This document shows positions 46,249 to 55,034 of a stretch of DNA of 60,698 bases, piece by piece (the first letter of the stretch is position 1; each line of letters starts with the position of its first letter). A program made the position numbers and the translations under genes. The stretch is from an uncultured Eubacteriales bacterium. Lineage in GTDB: Bacteria; Bacillota; Clostridia; Monoglobales; Monoglobaceae. A model generated the notes under the pieces. The model was not told where the DNA came from, ran no database searches, and worked only from the letters and a program-made list of their open reading frames with translations. The stretch spans positions 1-60,698 of the forward strand of contig URAN01000012.1 in the NCBI GenBank assembly GCA_900545865.1, given 5' to 3'.

Positions 46249-46932
46249 TTACTTTTCTATCTCTCTGTTGTTATAGAGTTCCTGCATTTCCTCAATCGGC
46301 TTATCCATTAACGCCTCAATCAGCTCGGTAAATGTTCCGTCTTTAATTTCTTTTACACGGTTTTCAAGATGTGCCGTCTTGGGTGCAAGGTACTTTCCGT
46401 TGAGTCTGCGCGCGAGCATCGCAACCTGAGGATGCGAAATTCCTGCCGGGCATCTTGACGAACATACGCCGCACATTACACAGTCAAACGACTCTTCCGC
46501 ACACTTTTCAAACTCACCTCTTTGTGCGTATGCTATATACTGCATAACATTAAGGCTTTGTGTACAGCTTTTCGTACAGGCGTTACAGCCCACGCACGCA
46601 TAAATTTCGGGGTAAAGCTGCATCATAATCTGTTCTGTCGGCTTAATCTTTTCTATGTCATATACCTCTTTTACAAGGGGGAAGAACGGCAATGTTGCAA
46701 CATACATATTGTTCTCAACCTTTGTCTGACAAGCAAGACAGGTCTTAAGCTCTTTGTCGCCCTTTATACGATAAATTGTCGCACACGCTCCGCAAAAACC
46801 GTTACGACAGCCACAGCCGCGAACCAGCTGATAGCCTGCGTATTCCATGGCGCGCATAATGGTAAGGTCATCGGGAACACTGTATTTCTTGCCAAACAGA
46901 TATACATCTACCATATTACTTGTGTTATCCAT
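46249..46932 (-). CDS. frdB: Fumarate reductase iron-sulfur subunit with two ferredoxin-type 4Fe-4S sites
   Basis: A 227-residue subunit: an N-terminal plant-type [2Fe-2S] domain (C40, C42, C47, C50, C65, C68, around GCGCRNGFCGAC and TCLAC) and a C-terminal two-cluster domain, CVGCNACTKSC (113-123) and CVMCGVCSSRC (151-161). Membrane-bound enzymes have C-x5-C in the second motif and bind [3Fe-4S] there. Here an extra cysteine (C154) makes a complete C-x2-C-x2-C-x3-C site, as in ferredoxins, HdrC and the thiol:fumarate reductase subunit TfrB. The CCG domains of TfrB are missing. AAGGAG precedes the ATG. The subunit should carry electrons from the Flx-Hdr proteins encoded just upstream to FrdA. 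Confidence 0.88.
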   Translation of the reverse strand: MDNTSNMVDVYLFGKKYSVPDDLTIMRAMEYAGYQLVRGCGCRNGFCGACATIYRIKGDKELKTCLACQTKVENNMYVATLPFFPLVKEVYDIEKIKPTEQIMMQLYPEIYACVGCNACTKSCTQSLNVMQYIAYAQRGEFEKCAEESFDCVMCGVCSSRCPAGISHPQVAMLARRLNGKYLAPKTAHLENRVKEIKDGTFTELIEALMDKPIEEMQELYNNREIEK

Positions 46933-46948
46933 ATGTTATATCTCCTTT

Positions 46949-47131
46949 TAAATTCGATTATTAATTAGCCATTGTGAAAGTATATTATTCGCACTATTTA
47001 CCGAACATCTCACGGTCAGCCACACGGGGCTGACCCTACAGATAACGTGTATCTCTGTTCCGTGGATTCATTCGGTTTATCCGCAACTTTCACATTTATA
47101 ATTTCACAATTGCATAAATTCGATTATTAAT
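46949..47131. mobile_element. MITE-like element with 17-bp direct repeats, inserted in the operon
   Basis: A perfect 17-bp direct repeat (TAAATTCGATTATTAAT) at 46949-46965 and 47115-47131 flanks an insert of 149 bp. The insert ends in 12-bp imperfect inverted repeats (46968-46979 and 47102-47113, one mismatch) and contains a central 8-bp hairpin, GGTCAGCC/GGCTGACC (47014-47021, 47028-47035). No ORF is present. Removing one repeat plus the insert (166 bp) would leave a 28-bp gap between flxA and frdB, typical of this operon. Short non-coding elements with similar GGTCAGCC...GGCTGACC hairpins are, as far as I recall, common in gut Clostridia. The flxA stop codon lies in the right-hand repeat. 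Confidence 0.75.
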
Positions 47132-47969
47132 ACTCATCCGGAAGCTCATCGATTTCGTCACAGCGGAATACCGGGCCGTCTTTGCAGACATATTTTGAAC
47201 CGATGTTACATCTTCCGCATTTGCCGATACCGCACTTCATTCTAAGCTCCATCGTTGTATAAACCTGAGTTTTGTCAAAGCCAATCTCCTGCAAACCGGC
47301 AAGAGTGAACTTAATCATAATCGGCGGTCCGCAGATTATTGCAATCTTGTCGGTCGAAAAACCGAGTTCCTTAACATAATTCGGAACAAAACCTACATGA
47401 CCGTCCCATTCGGGCTGTTCTCTGTCTATCGTCAGATGTACATTCACACCGGCATCGTTTGACCACTCATCGATTATTTCTTTATAATCCACCAAATCCT
47501 GCATACTGCGCGAACCATAGACAATGTCTATCTTGCCGTAGCGGTCGCGATAATGACGGCAGTAATTTATAACCGAACGCAGCGGTGCAAGACCGATACC
47601 GCCGGCGATGAACAGCATATCATGTCCGACAAATTCGGTATCAACCGGGAAAGGATGTCCGTAAGGACCCCTTATGGTAATCTGCTGGCCAACCTCCATC
47701 GAATGCAGCCATTCGGTAACGCATCCGCATTTTTTTATCGAGAATTCCATAAATTCTTCGTTCGTGGGCGAAGATGTTATCGAAAACATCGCCTCGCCTA
47801 CTCCCGGAATAGACAGCATTGCACACTGACCCGGCTTATGCACAAAAGCTTTTTTGCCGTCGGGGGTCACAACGCGGAAAGTCTTTACATCAGGAGTGTC
47901 TATCCGTATATCGGTAACAACGCCGACAACGGGCATGAGAGGTTCTTTAATCGTATTAATGTCAGCCAT
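47127..47969 (-). CDS. flxA: FlxA: FAD/NAD(P)H-binding oxidoreductase subunit
   Basis: A 280-residue ferredoxin-NADP reductase-like subunit. The FAD region reads GEAMFSITSSP, the nucleotide region LFIAGGIGLAPLRS and AIICGPPIMI, and the C-terminus binds [2Fe-2S] through CGIGKCGRCNIG and YVCKDGPVF. This matches the NADH-oxidising FlxA subunit of the FlxABCD-HdrABC complex and also the AsrB/hydrogenase-gamma family. It takes electrons from NADH and passes them to FlxB/FlxC. Its start overlaps the stop of the upstream gene (TAATG). A MITE-like insertion directly follows its stop. Confidence 0.88.
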   Translation of the reverse strand: MADINTIKEPLMPVVGVVTDIRIDTPDVKTFRVVTPDGKKAFVHKPGQCAMLSIPGVGEAMFSITSSPTNEEFMEFSIKKCGCVTEWLHSMEVGQQITIRGPYGHPFPVDTEFVGHDMLFIAGGIGLAPLRSVINYCRHYRDRYGKIDIVYGSRSMQDLVDYKEIIDEWSNDAGVNVHLTIDREQPEWDGHVGFVPNYVKELGFSTDKIAIICGPPIMIKFTLAGLQEIGFDKTQVYTTMELRMKCGIGKCGRCNIGSKYVCKDGPVFRCDEIDELPDEY

Positions 47970-48988
47970 TATTTTTCACCTCCCAATTTTTTCATAACCT
48001 TTACTATATTCATCTGTATCGGACACTTGGCAAGACATCTGCCGCAGCCGACACATGAGAACAATCCGTCATTGTTTGTCGGATAATACACAAGCTTGTG
48101 CATAAATCTCTGACGGAAACGCTCTAACTGAGTGAGTCTCGGCTGACCTGCGGACATCTTTGTGAAATCCGAATACATACACGAATCCCAACAACGGAAA
48201 CGCTTGATTCCGTGACCCGTGTTAAAGTCTTTTATATCATAGCACTGACAGGTCGGACAAACAAACGTACACGTTCCGCAGCCCAAACAGGACTGAGAAA
48301 GCTCTGACCACTCGGGTCTGTCAAAAAACTCTTTTGTCTTATCCGCACCGAACTTATCGGCTGAAAGATTAGCAAGCGGAAGCTTTTCCATTCTCTCGGC
48401 AATCATCTTTTTCTGTTCATCAACAGCCGTGCCGTCGCTCTCACTCAAAACGCCGCTTATTCCGTCAAGCAAAGCCGCACCTTTATCCGTCTTTGCGTCA
48501 AGATAAAGAGTATCCTCCGTTTTATAGCATACAACATCGCCCTCGGGTTCGGATGCGTCTATGCCGAATGTATGACAGAAACAAGTTTCAATCGGTCTTG
48601 TACAAGCCATAGACACAATCGTGCTGTGCTTGCGGCGGTTTTCATAATATGTGTCAATCGGGTCGGCAAGGAATACTCTGTCCAATACCTCAAAACTTTT
48701 TACGTCACAGCCGCGAATACCGAATATTACAAAATCCTCACATTCGCTTCGCGTATCAATAATCTCGACCGACTTACCCTCTACCTTAAAATCCATAAGA
48801 TTCTCGGTCTGGGGAAAGAAAAAGTCTTTCGGGCTGCGCACTGTGTTAAGTCTGTCGGAAAGCTCTTTGCCTTCCTCCCACCTTTCAAATTTTGCACCTG
48901 CCTCGGTATCAACGGGAAGGTACAAGCCTTGCTTTTCGGCGATAGCCGAAAACAGGCTGTTTAAATTGTCAAGTGAAATCTTATACAT
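47969..48988 (-). CDS. flxB: FlxB-like 4Fe-4S electron-transfer subunit
   Basis: A 339-residue protein related to AsrA/HydB-type subunits: an N-terminal region with FGIRGCDVKSFEVLDRV and SMACTRPIETCFC, and two C-terminal ferredoxin sites, SCLGCGTCTFVCPTCQCY and FSCVGCGRCLAKCPI. It is predicted to relay electrons between FlxA and the FlxD/Hdr part. The ATG at 48988 is preceded by GAGGTGA and overlaps the end of the upstream gene by 8 nt; the longer frame to 49045 is not needed. B and C labels follow gene order next to flxA and flxD and could be exchanged. Confidence 0.78.
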   Translation of the reverse strand: MYKISLDNLNSLFSAIAEKQGLYLPVDTEAGAKFERWEEGKELSDRLNTVRSPKDFFFPQTENLMDFKVEGKSVEIIDTRSECEDFVIFGIRGCDVKSFEVLDRVFLADPIDTYYENRRKHSTIVSMACTRPIETCFCHTFGIDASEPEGDVVCYKTEDTLYLDAKTDKGAALLDGISGVLSESDGTAVDEQKKMIAERMEKLPLANLSADKFGADKTKEFFDRPEWSELSQSCLGCGTCTFVCPTCQCYDIKDFNTGHGIKRFRCWDSCMYSDFTKMSAGQPRLTQLERFRQRFMHKLVYYPTNNDGLFSCVGCGRCLAKCPIQMNIVKVMKKLGGEK

Positions 48989-49973
48989 TTGCGTCACCTC
49001 TTTCCACCGCTTCGCTCGGCTCGGCGTCACCCTCGGTATAATCAACTATGGGTGCACGGCTGCCGACCTCCGCTCCTGCCTGATACTCGCCGTAAAGCTC
49101 GTCAATATCCTTGATGAACTTTCTGTTGAGCAGATGCAGCGGTATATGCTGGGGACAAACTCTTGAACATTCGCCGCAGTCGGTACAGCGTCCGACAACG
49201 TGAAATGCACGGATTATATGGAACATCTTTTCCTCAAAAGAGTTTGATGCCGCCTTGTTTTCAACGGGTGACTCAGGATTGTCAAACACACACTTTTCGC
49301 AAGTACAAGCCGGACATACGTCACGACAGGCATTACAACGAATACAGCGCGAAAGCTCGTTCTGCCAGAAAGCATAACGCTCATCGGGAGTCATTTTTTC
49401 GAGTCTTTCTACCTCGTCAAATCTGCTGCTGTCCGTTACCTCGCCGTCATCACCGATAAGCTCGTCGTACGCAACGTGCTTTTTTGACTTACAGCACGCA
49501 CATCTCTCGAGCTGTGCGGTATCTTTTGTTGTTTTAACAACGCCGTCATAGAGAGTGTGTATGTCAATCTCATCACCGTCAATGTCTATTGACGAAATTC
49601 CGTCAGCCAAATTCCTTATTTTGTTTATATCGAGCATACCGCTGCACGGAATGCCGACAGCATATGCCTTTTCGCGGTCAAAACGATGCTCGGTCAAAAG
49701 CTGGTTAAAGCTGTAAGTATCACATGGCTTTAAGAAAACCAAAACCTTGCTTTCGCTTTTCTCTGTTTCCTTTATCAGGTATTTGGAAAAGTTTGCACCG
49801 CAGAAATCGCCCCATACAAAATCTTTTTCTAACTCATCCGCCGATGTGAACACAGCCGGCGTAACGTCATAATCGAATTCTCCGACCTTCCAGCCGAGCA
49901 CACGGTCAACCGTGCCGCTTGCAAGCATCTCAGACGCTTTTTGCACGAGAACTTCACGTTTTATTTCTTGCAT
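48981..49973 (-). CDS. flxC: FlxC-like 4Fe-4S electron-transfer subunit
   Basis: A 330-residue iron-sulfur protein: an N-terminal part resembling the FrhB/FdhB-type domain (VFLKPCDTYSFNQLL, GIPCSGMLDINKI, CACCKSKKH), then two ferredoxin sites, CIRCNACRDVCPACTC and CTDCGECSRVCP. Its ATG follows GGAGGATTTGCG, which lies within the end of the FlxD gene (13-nt overlap), so translation is coupled. With FlxB it forms the iron-sulfur relay of the Flx module. The C-terminus (about the last 30 residues) is acidic and poorly structured. Confidence 0.78.
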   Translation of the reverse strand: MQEIKREVLVQKASEMLASGTVDRVLGWKVGEFDYDVTPAVFTSADELEKDFVWGDFCGANFSKYLIKETEKSESKVLVFLKPCDTYSFNQLLTEHRFDREKAYAVGIPCSGMLDINKIRNLADGISSIDIDGDEIDIHTLYDGVVKTTKDTAQLERCACCKSKKHVAYDELIGDDGEVTDSSRFDEVERLEKMTPDERYAFWQNELSRCIRCNACRDVCPACTCEKCVFDNPESPVENKAASNSFEEKMFHIIRAFHVVGRCTDCGECSRVCPQHIPLHLLNRKFIKDIDELYGEYQAGAEVGSRAPIVDYTEGDAEPSEAVERGDANV

Positions 49974-50404
49974 CGCAAATCCTCCAATCTCTTATTCTCG
50001 CCGAGAGCCGTTACTTTCTCAACGAAATCATTCATTGTTGCGGCAAATTTAGCACCCTCTGCCGCGCTGACCCATTCAACACGGGTGCGCTCGCGCTCAA
50101 TGCCCAAATAATCAAGCATCGAGAACAAGAGCGACATACGGCGTCTTGTGTAATAGTTACCCGATGTATAGTGACAATCACCGGGATGACATCCGCAAAG
50201 GATTACGCCGTCCGCACCTCTCTGAAATGCGCGAAGAATAAACATCGGGTTTACTCTGCAAGAGCAAGGCACGCGAATAATCTTTACATCCGCCGGATAA
50301 TTTAATCTGTTATTACCTGCCAAGTCTGCGCCGGCGTATGAACACCAGTTACAGCAAAAGGCAACTATAAGCGGCTTATAACCGTTTTCCTGATTTACTT
50401 GCAT
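49961..50404 (-). CDS. flxD: FlxD: MvhD-like [2Fe-2S] subunit
   Basis: A 147-residue protein of the MvhD (F420-non-reducing hydrogenase delta) family: FCCNWCSYAGADLAG, VPCSCRVNP and LCGCHPGDCHYTSGN supply the conserved cysteines. In methanogens and in FlxABCD-HdrABC systems this subunit connects the electron-input module to HdrA. Its start overlaps the end of hdrA by 10 nt. No hydrogenase subunits are encoded nearby, so the input is FlxABC, that is NADH, rather than H2. Confidence 0.92.
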   Translation of the reverse strand: MQVNQENGYKPLIVAFCCNWCSYAGADLAGNNRLNYPADVKIIRVPCSCRVNPMFILRAFQRGADGVILCGCHPGDCHYTSGNYYTRRRMSLLFSMLDYLGIERERTRVEWVSAAEGAKFAATMNDFVEKVTALGENKRLEDLRCKK

Positions 50405-52389
50405 ATTGCGTCCACCTCCGCTATAATTTGTTTATTCATAAAGCCTCTGAGATCCATAGCCCCCGACATACAAGCAACGGTACAAGCACCGCAGCCCTGG
50501 CAGACCGCCTCGTTGACAGAAGCAACTCGGCGAACCTTTGTTGTTCTGTCGGGCATTCTGAACTCTTTGTCAACATATGTGATTGCGCCATAGGGACACA
50601 CATTCGCACAGGTTGAACAGCCGTTACACATCATCTCATCAGAATGAGCGATACACGGGTTACCCGTCAGCTTATCCTTACACAAAAGTCCGATAACTTT
50701 CGATGCCGCCGCACCTGCCTGAGATACCGTTTCGGGAATGTCCTTTGGTCCTTGACAAGCACCGGACAGGAATACACCCGCGGTTGGGCTTTCAACCGGA
50801 CGAAGCTTGGGGTGTGCCTCTGTAAAGAAGTCGTTTGTGTCCATACTTGCCGTCAGCATCGTTGCAAGAGGACGCGCCGACTTATCGGGTTCTATCGCCG
50901 CCGCAAGGACAACCAAATCCGCGTCAATATGCAGCTGTTTGTTTGCCAGCAGGTCGGACGCCTGAACTTTGAGCTTGTTGCCCTCGGGCGAAACCTTGCC
51001 GACCATACCTTTAATGTAATGAACCCCGTATTCCTCTACCGCACGGCGATAGAACTCATCAAAGTTCTTACCCGGGGTACGAACGTCTATATAGAACACA
51101 TAAACGTCTGTATCGGGATATTTATCTCTCGTCAGCATTGCGTGTTTTGCCGTGTACATACAACAAATCTTTGAGCAATATTCCTTGCCCTTTTCCGCGC
51201 ACGCCTCACATCTCGAACCAACACACTGTACAAATACGATTGTATGCGGATGAACTCCGTCCGACGGGCGCAAAAGCTTACCTGCCGTCGGTCCTGCCGC
51301 GTTTGTAAGTCTTTCGAATTCAAGCGATGTAATAACATCCTTTGACTGTGAATAAGCGAATTCATCAAACTTATCCATCGAAATCGGATTATAACCGGTC
51401 GCAACAACGATTGCGCCGTATTTTTCTTTTATAAATTCATCCTTTGCCTCATAATCAATCGCCCCTGCGGTGCAGACCTTTGAACACAATCCGCACTTTC
51501 CGCTCTTAAGCTTAAGACAATATCTCGGGTCGATTGTCGCAACCTTGGGGACAGCCTGTGCGAACGGAATATATATTGCGCGGCGTTCGTCCATACCGAG
51601 GTTGAACTCGTTCGGGACTTTCTTCATCGGACATTTTTCGGTACAAGCGCCACAGCCCGTACAAATATCCTCTTTAACGAATCTCGCGCGTTTTTTGATT
51701 GTTACCTCAAAGTTTCCGACAAATCCGCCAACCTCTGTGACCTCTGAATAAGAGAAAATTCTTATCTTATCGTTTTGTGCCACATCAACCATTTTAGGTG
51801 TCAGAATACACGCCGCACAGTCCAAAGTCGGGAAGGTCTTATCGAGCTGTGCCATTTTTCCGCCGATTGTCGGCTTTGTTTCAACTATGTCAACGGGAAA
51901 TCCCGCATCGGCAATATCGAGCGCAGTCTGGATTCCGGCGATACCGCCGCCGATAACCAACGCACGCTTTGTCACGGGGCTTTCGCCCGGTGTGAGCGGC
52001 GTATTGAGGTTTACCTTTGCAACAGCCGCCTTTGCCAAAATGATTGCCTTTTCGGTACCTATCGGCATTTCTTTATGAACCCACGAACATTGCTCGCGGA
52101 TGTTTGCTATTTCAACCATATACGGGTTAATGCCTGCCGCAGCCGCCGTCTTTCTGAACGTTGCCTCGTGCATACGCGGCGAACACGAACATACAACTAT
52201 CCCCGTAAGGTTATGTTCTTTTATTGCATTTTTTATTATATCTTGTCCTGCCTGAGAACACATATATTGATAATCGGTGGAGAAAACAACACCCGGCTCT
52301 GTTTTAAGCGCCTCTGCAACCGATTTTACATCTACTGTTCCGGCAATATTTGTTCCGCAATGACAGACAAATACTCCTATTCTCTGCAT
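50395..52389 (-). CDS. hdrA: HdrA: flavin-containing electron-bifurcating subunit
   Basis: A 664-residue heterodisulfide reductase subunit A. In order: an N-terminal cluster domain (FVCHCGTN, VVCSCSPRMHE), an FAD-binding Rossmann fold (VIGGGIAGIQTALDIADAG), an inserted ferredoxin domain (CTGCGACTEKCP and CGLCSKVCTAGAI), thioredoxin-reductase-like parts, and a C-terminal pair of [4Fe-4S] sites (CNGCSTCANVCP, CQGCGACTVAC). HdrA FAD is the bifurcation site in the methanogen complex, splitting electrons between ferredoxin and the HdrBC branch. All positions are Cys; no in-frame TGA is needed. An AAGGAGA ribosome binding site precedes the ATG. Confidence 0.95.
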   Translation of the reverse strand: MQRIGVFVCHCGTNIAGTVDVKSVAEALKTEPGVVFSTDYQYMCSQAGQDIIKNAIKEHNLTGIVVCSCSPRMHEATFRKTAAAAGINPYMVEIANIREQCSWVHKEMPIGTEKAIILAKAAVAKVNLNTPLTPGESPVTKRALVIGGGIAGIQTALDIADAGFPVDIVETKPTIGGKMAQLDKTFPTLDCAACILTPKMVDVAQNDKIRIFSYSEVTEVGGFVGNFEVTIKKRARFVKEDICTGCGACTEKCPMKKVPNEFNLGMDERRAIYIPFAQAVPKVATIDPRYCLKLKSGKCGLCSKVCTAGAIDYEAKDEFIKEKYGAIVVATGYNPISMDKFDEFAYSQSKDVITSLEFERLTNAAGPTAGKLLRPSDGVHPHTIVFVQCVGSRCEACAEKGKEYCSKICCMYTAKHAMLTRDKYPDTDVYVFYIDVRTPGKNFDEFYRRAVEEYGVHYIKGMVGKVSPEGNKLKVQASDLLANKQLHIDADLVVLAAAIEPDKSARPLATMLTASMDTNDFFTEAHPKLRPVESPTAGVFLSGACQGPKDIPETVSQAGAAASKVIGLLCKDKLTGNPCIAHSDEMMCNGCSTCANVCPYGAITYVDKEFRMPDRTTKVRRVASVNEAVCQGCGACTVACMSGAMDLRGFMNKQIIAEVDAICK

Positions 52390-52405
52390 GGTTTGTATCT
52401 CCTTT

Positions 52406-52798
52406 CTATTTTGAATACTTTCTCATTGCGCTGACGATTGCCTGTTGCGGCATCTCATCATCAAGCAATTGCGGTATATCGTTCGCGGTCATATGATTTG
52501 CGCCCTTTTCACGGATAACCGAAAGGCGCAATGCCTCAATCAGCTTTGCAGGCTCAACGCCTCTCGGACATCTGTCCACACACGCAAAGCACGACAAGCA
52601 CTTATAGATTGACGGTGAATTTTTAAGCGTTTCGATGTCGCCCGACTCAACCATATACACGAACTGATGCGGATGATATTCCATCTCGTCATATGACGGA
52701 CAAGTGCCTGAACATTTACCGCAGCGCATACATTTGCGCGGATTTACACCACTGATACGCAGGATTTGTTCTTTTTCTCTCTCCGTTTTATTCATCAT
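52406..52798 (-). CDS. hdrC: HdrC: two [4Fe-4S] ferredoxin-like subunit
   Basis: A 130-residue protein with two ferredoxin sites, CMRCGKCSGTCP (23-34) and CLSCFACVDRCP (67-78), as in HdrC. GGAGG lies 9 nt before ATGATG, so translation begins at 52798 or 52795. An earlier in-frame ATG at 52807 touches the Shine-Dalgarno sequence and is unlikely. The gene overlaps the end of hdrB by 11 nt. It passes electrons from HdrA to HdrB or, as proposed here, to FrdB. Confidence 0.92.
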   Translation of the reverse strand: MMNKTEREKEQILRISGVNPRKCMRCGKCSGTCPSYDEMEYHPHQFVYMVESGDIETLKNSPSIYKCLSCFACVDRCPRGVEPAKLIEALRLSVIREKGANHMTANDIPQLLDDEMPQQAIVSAMRKYSK

Positions 52799-53597
52799 CG
52801 CCGCCATCCTCCTTTACGCCGAGCGCCTCTGCCAAAAGCTCGGTGAAATAAATCACCGGAAGCTCACTTCCGTTTTTCACAAGATTATACTTGCAAAGCG
52901 GACAGGCTGTTACTATCATGTCCGCCCCGTGATTTTTAGCACTTTCGGATACTTTGTTGCTCTTCTTTCTTGCCGATTCGGCATCTTCGAGAGCAACATA
53001 ACCGCCGCAGCACTCGTTTCTTGACGGATATATAACCGCCTCTGCACCGAGGGCTTTTATAAAGTCCTCCATAATCTGCGGATTTTCAGGGTCATCAAAA
53101 CCCATTACCTTTCCGGGACGCAAAAGCATACATCCGTAATACGCCGCAATCTTTTTGCCTTTGAGCGGATTTTTAACCGCCGCTTTTATCTTGTCAAACC
53201 CGACTTTATCACGCAGTATTTCAAGATAGTGATAAACCTCGGTTTCGCCGTTGTACGGCTCGCCAAAGTCCTTGTCCTGTGACATATAGGCGTTTACCTT
53301 TGCCGCAAAGTCTTGGTCTGTTAATATTGCATTGTTTGTCTGTTTTATAACGTTATGACAGGCTGAACATACCGTCACCAAAGGTCGGTTCGCGCCTCTT
53401 GCGGCAACAAGAGCACGCACGCTTGACAGCTTTGTCGCTATTTCGTCTTTTGCACTGACGAACACACCGCCGCAGCATTGCCAATCCTCGATTTCGCATA
53501 ATTCGAAACCGAGGATTTCTGCACAGCGTCTTGCATAATAATCAAGCTTTTTTGCCTTTGTACGGAGGGTACAGCCCGGAAAATAACTGACTTTCAT
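52788..53597 (-). CDS. hdrB: HdrB: CCG-domain subunit with two non-cubane cluster motifs
   Basis: A 269-residue protein with two complete CCG motifs: C9, C41-C42, C77, C80 (FPGC, QCCGG, CSAC) and C156, C196-C197, C232, C235 (YYGC, ECCGG, CPLC). In methanogens these sites bind the non-cubane [4Fe-4S] clusters that reduce the heterodisulfide. An in-frame GTG precedes the ATG at 53597, but GGAGG with 7-nt spacing favours the ATG. Methanogen coenzymes are absent in Clostridia, so the natural electron acceptor is open: another disulfide, or the fumarate reductase encoded downstream. Confidence 0.93.
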   Translation of the reverse strand: MKVSYFPGCTLRTKAKKLDYYARRCAEILGFELCEIEDWQCCGGVFVSAKDEIATKLSSVRALVAARGANRPLVTVCSACHNVIKQTNNAILTDQDFAAKVNAYMSQDKDFGEPYNGETEVYHYLEILRDKVGFDKIKAAVKNPLKGKKIAAYYGCMLLRPGKVMGFDDPENPQIMEDFIKALGAEAVIYPSRNECCGGYVALEDAESARKKSNKVSESAKNHGADMIVTACPLCKYNLVKNGSELPVIYFTELLAEALGVKEDGGDDE

Positions 53598-53618
53598 CAC
53601 TTTACCTCCATTAATATA

Positions 53619-54995
53619 TTAAACCATCTGTTCGGGGTGGAATACCTCGTCAAACTTTTCTTCGGTCAAAAAGCCGAGCTGAACGCAAGCCTCTTTGAGC
53701 GAAATATTATCCTTATATGCTTTCTTGGCGGTCTTTGCCGCGTTTTCATATCCGATATAAGGATTGAGCGCCGTAACGAGCATAAGCGAGTTATGCAAGT
53801 TATGATGCATCTTTTCTTTATTTGCGGTGATTCCGACAGCACAGTTATTATTGAACGAAACAATTGACTCGGCGAGCAATCTTGCCGATTGCAAGAAGTT
53901 ATATGCCGTAACGGGCATAAATACGTTAAGTTCAAAATTACCCTGTGACGCCGCGGTCGATACGGCAACATCGTTGCCCATAACCTGAACCGCAACCATT
54001 GTTACCGCCTCGCACTGGGTCGGATTAACCTTACCCGGCATAATCGATGAACCCGGTTCGTTCTCGGGGATATGAATTTCGCCCAGACCGTCACGCGGAC
54101 CCGACGCGAGCCAGCGAACATCGTTCGCAATCTTCATCATATCACAAGCGGTCGCCTTGATTGCACCGTGAGCAAACACAATCTCATCCTTTGATGTCAA
54201 AGCATGGAACTTATTAACCGCTGTTTTAAACGGCTTGCCGGTGAGGTGTGCAACCTTATCCGCAACAAGCTCCGAAAAGCCTTTGGGCGCATTAAGACCC
54301 GTTCCTACGGCAGTACCGCCAAGAGCCAGCTCATAGAGCGGTCTGAGAGCTATTTTCAAAAGCTCAACGTCACGTTCTAAGCTTGAACGCCATCCGCTTA
54401 TCTCTTGACTAAACTTAATTGGGGTTGCATCCTGAAGGTGTGTGCGTCCCGATTTAACGATTCCTTCGTTATCCGCCTCAAGTTTTTTGAATGTGGATAT
54501 AAGAAGCTCTATAGCCGGGAGAAGTTTATCCTCTATTGCTATAACCGCCGAAATATGCATTGCGGTCGGGAAAGTGTCGTTTGAGGACTGACTCATATTT
54601 ATATCGTCATTCGGATGAACAAGCTTTTGACCGGCAATCTGATTTGCACGGTTGGCGATTACCTCATTCGCGTTCATATTCGACTGAGTACCCGATCCTG
54701 TCTGCCACACAACAAGCGGAAAGTGACTGTTGAGTTCGCCCGAGATAACCTCATCGCAAGCCTTTGAGATTGCTTCAAGCTTTTCAGCGGTCATCTTTTC
54801 GGTTTTAAGCTCGGCATTGGCAAGAGCCGCCGCCTTTTTGAGAATTCCGAAAGCGTGTGTTATTTCTCTCGGCATTGTTTCAATATCAACGCCGATTTTA
54901 AAATTTTCATGACTTCTCTGGGTCTGTGCCGCCCACAATCTGTCTGCAGGGACTTTTACCTCACCCATTGAGTCATGTTCTGTACGGTATTCCAT
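53619..54995 (-). CDS. fumC: Class II fumarate hydratase
   Basis: A 458-residue fumarase: start RTEHDSMGEVKVPADRLW, TGSGTQSNMNANEVI, the active-site THLQDA-type region (GRTHLQDATPIKF) and the family signature GSSIMPGKVNP. It interconverts malate and fumarate without an iron-sulfur cluster. GGAGG precedes the ATG. It is encoded between malate dehydrogenase and the hdr genes, supplying fumarate to the reductase encoded in the same operon. Confidence 0.96.
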   Translation of the reverse strand: MEYRTEHDSMGEVKVPADRLWAAQTQRSHENFKIGVDIETMPREITHAFGILKKAAALANAELKTEKMTAEKLEAISKACDEVISGELNSHFPLVVWQTGSGTQSNMNANEVIANRANQIAGQKLVHPNDDINMSQSSNDTFPTAMHISAVIAIEDKLLPAIELLISTFKKLEADNEGIVKSGRTHLQDATPIKFSQEISGWRSSLERDVELLKIALRPLYELALGGTAVGTGLNAPKGFSELVADKVAHLTGKPFKTAVNKFHALTSKDEIVFAHGAIKATACDMMKIANDVRWLASGPRDGLGEIHIPENEPGSSIMPGKVNPTQCEAVTMVAVQVMGNDVAVSTAASQGNFELNVFMPVTAYNFLQSARLLAESIVSFNNNCAVGITANKEKMHHNLHNSLMLVTALNPYIGYENAAKTAKKAYKDNISLKEACVQLGFLTEEKFDEVFHPEQMV

Positions 54996-55034
54996 TGTAA
55001 AATTACCTCCGTTTATGAAATGTATTCTGAAATC

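Noticed and set aside
46969..47113. TTGTGAAA half-sites that recall a Rex operator
   Set aside because: They belong to the inverted ends of the MITE-like element; the half-site spacing (9 bp or more) does not fit the 18-20 bp Rex palindrome.
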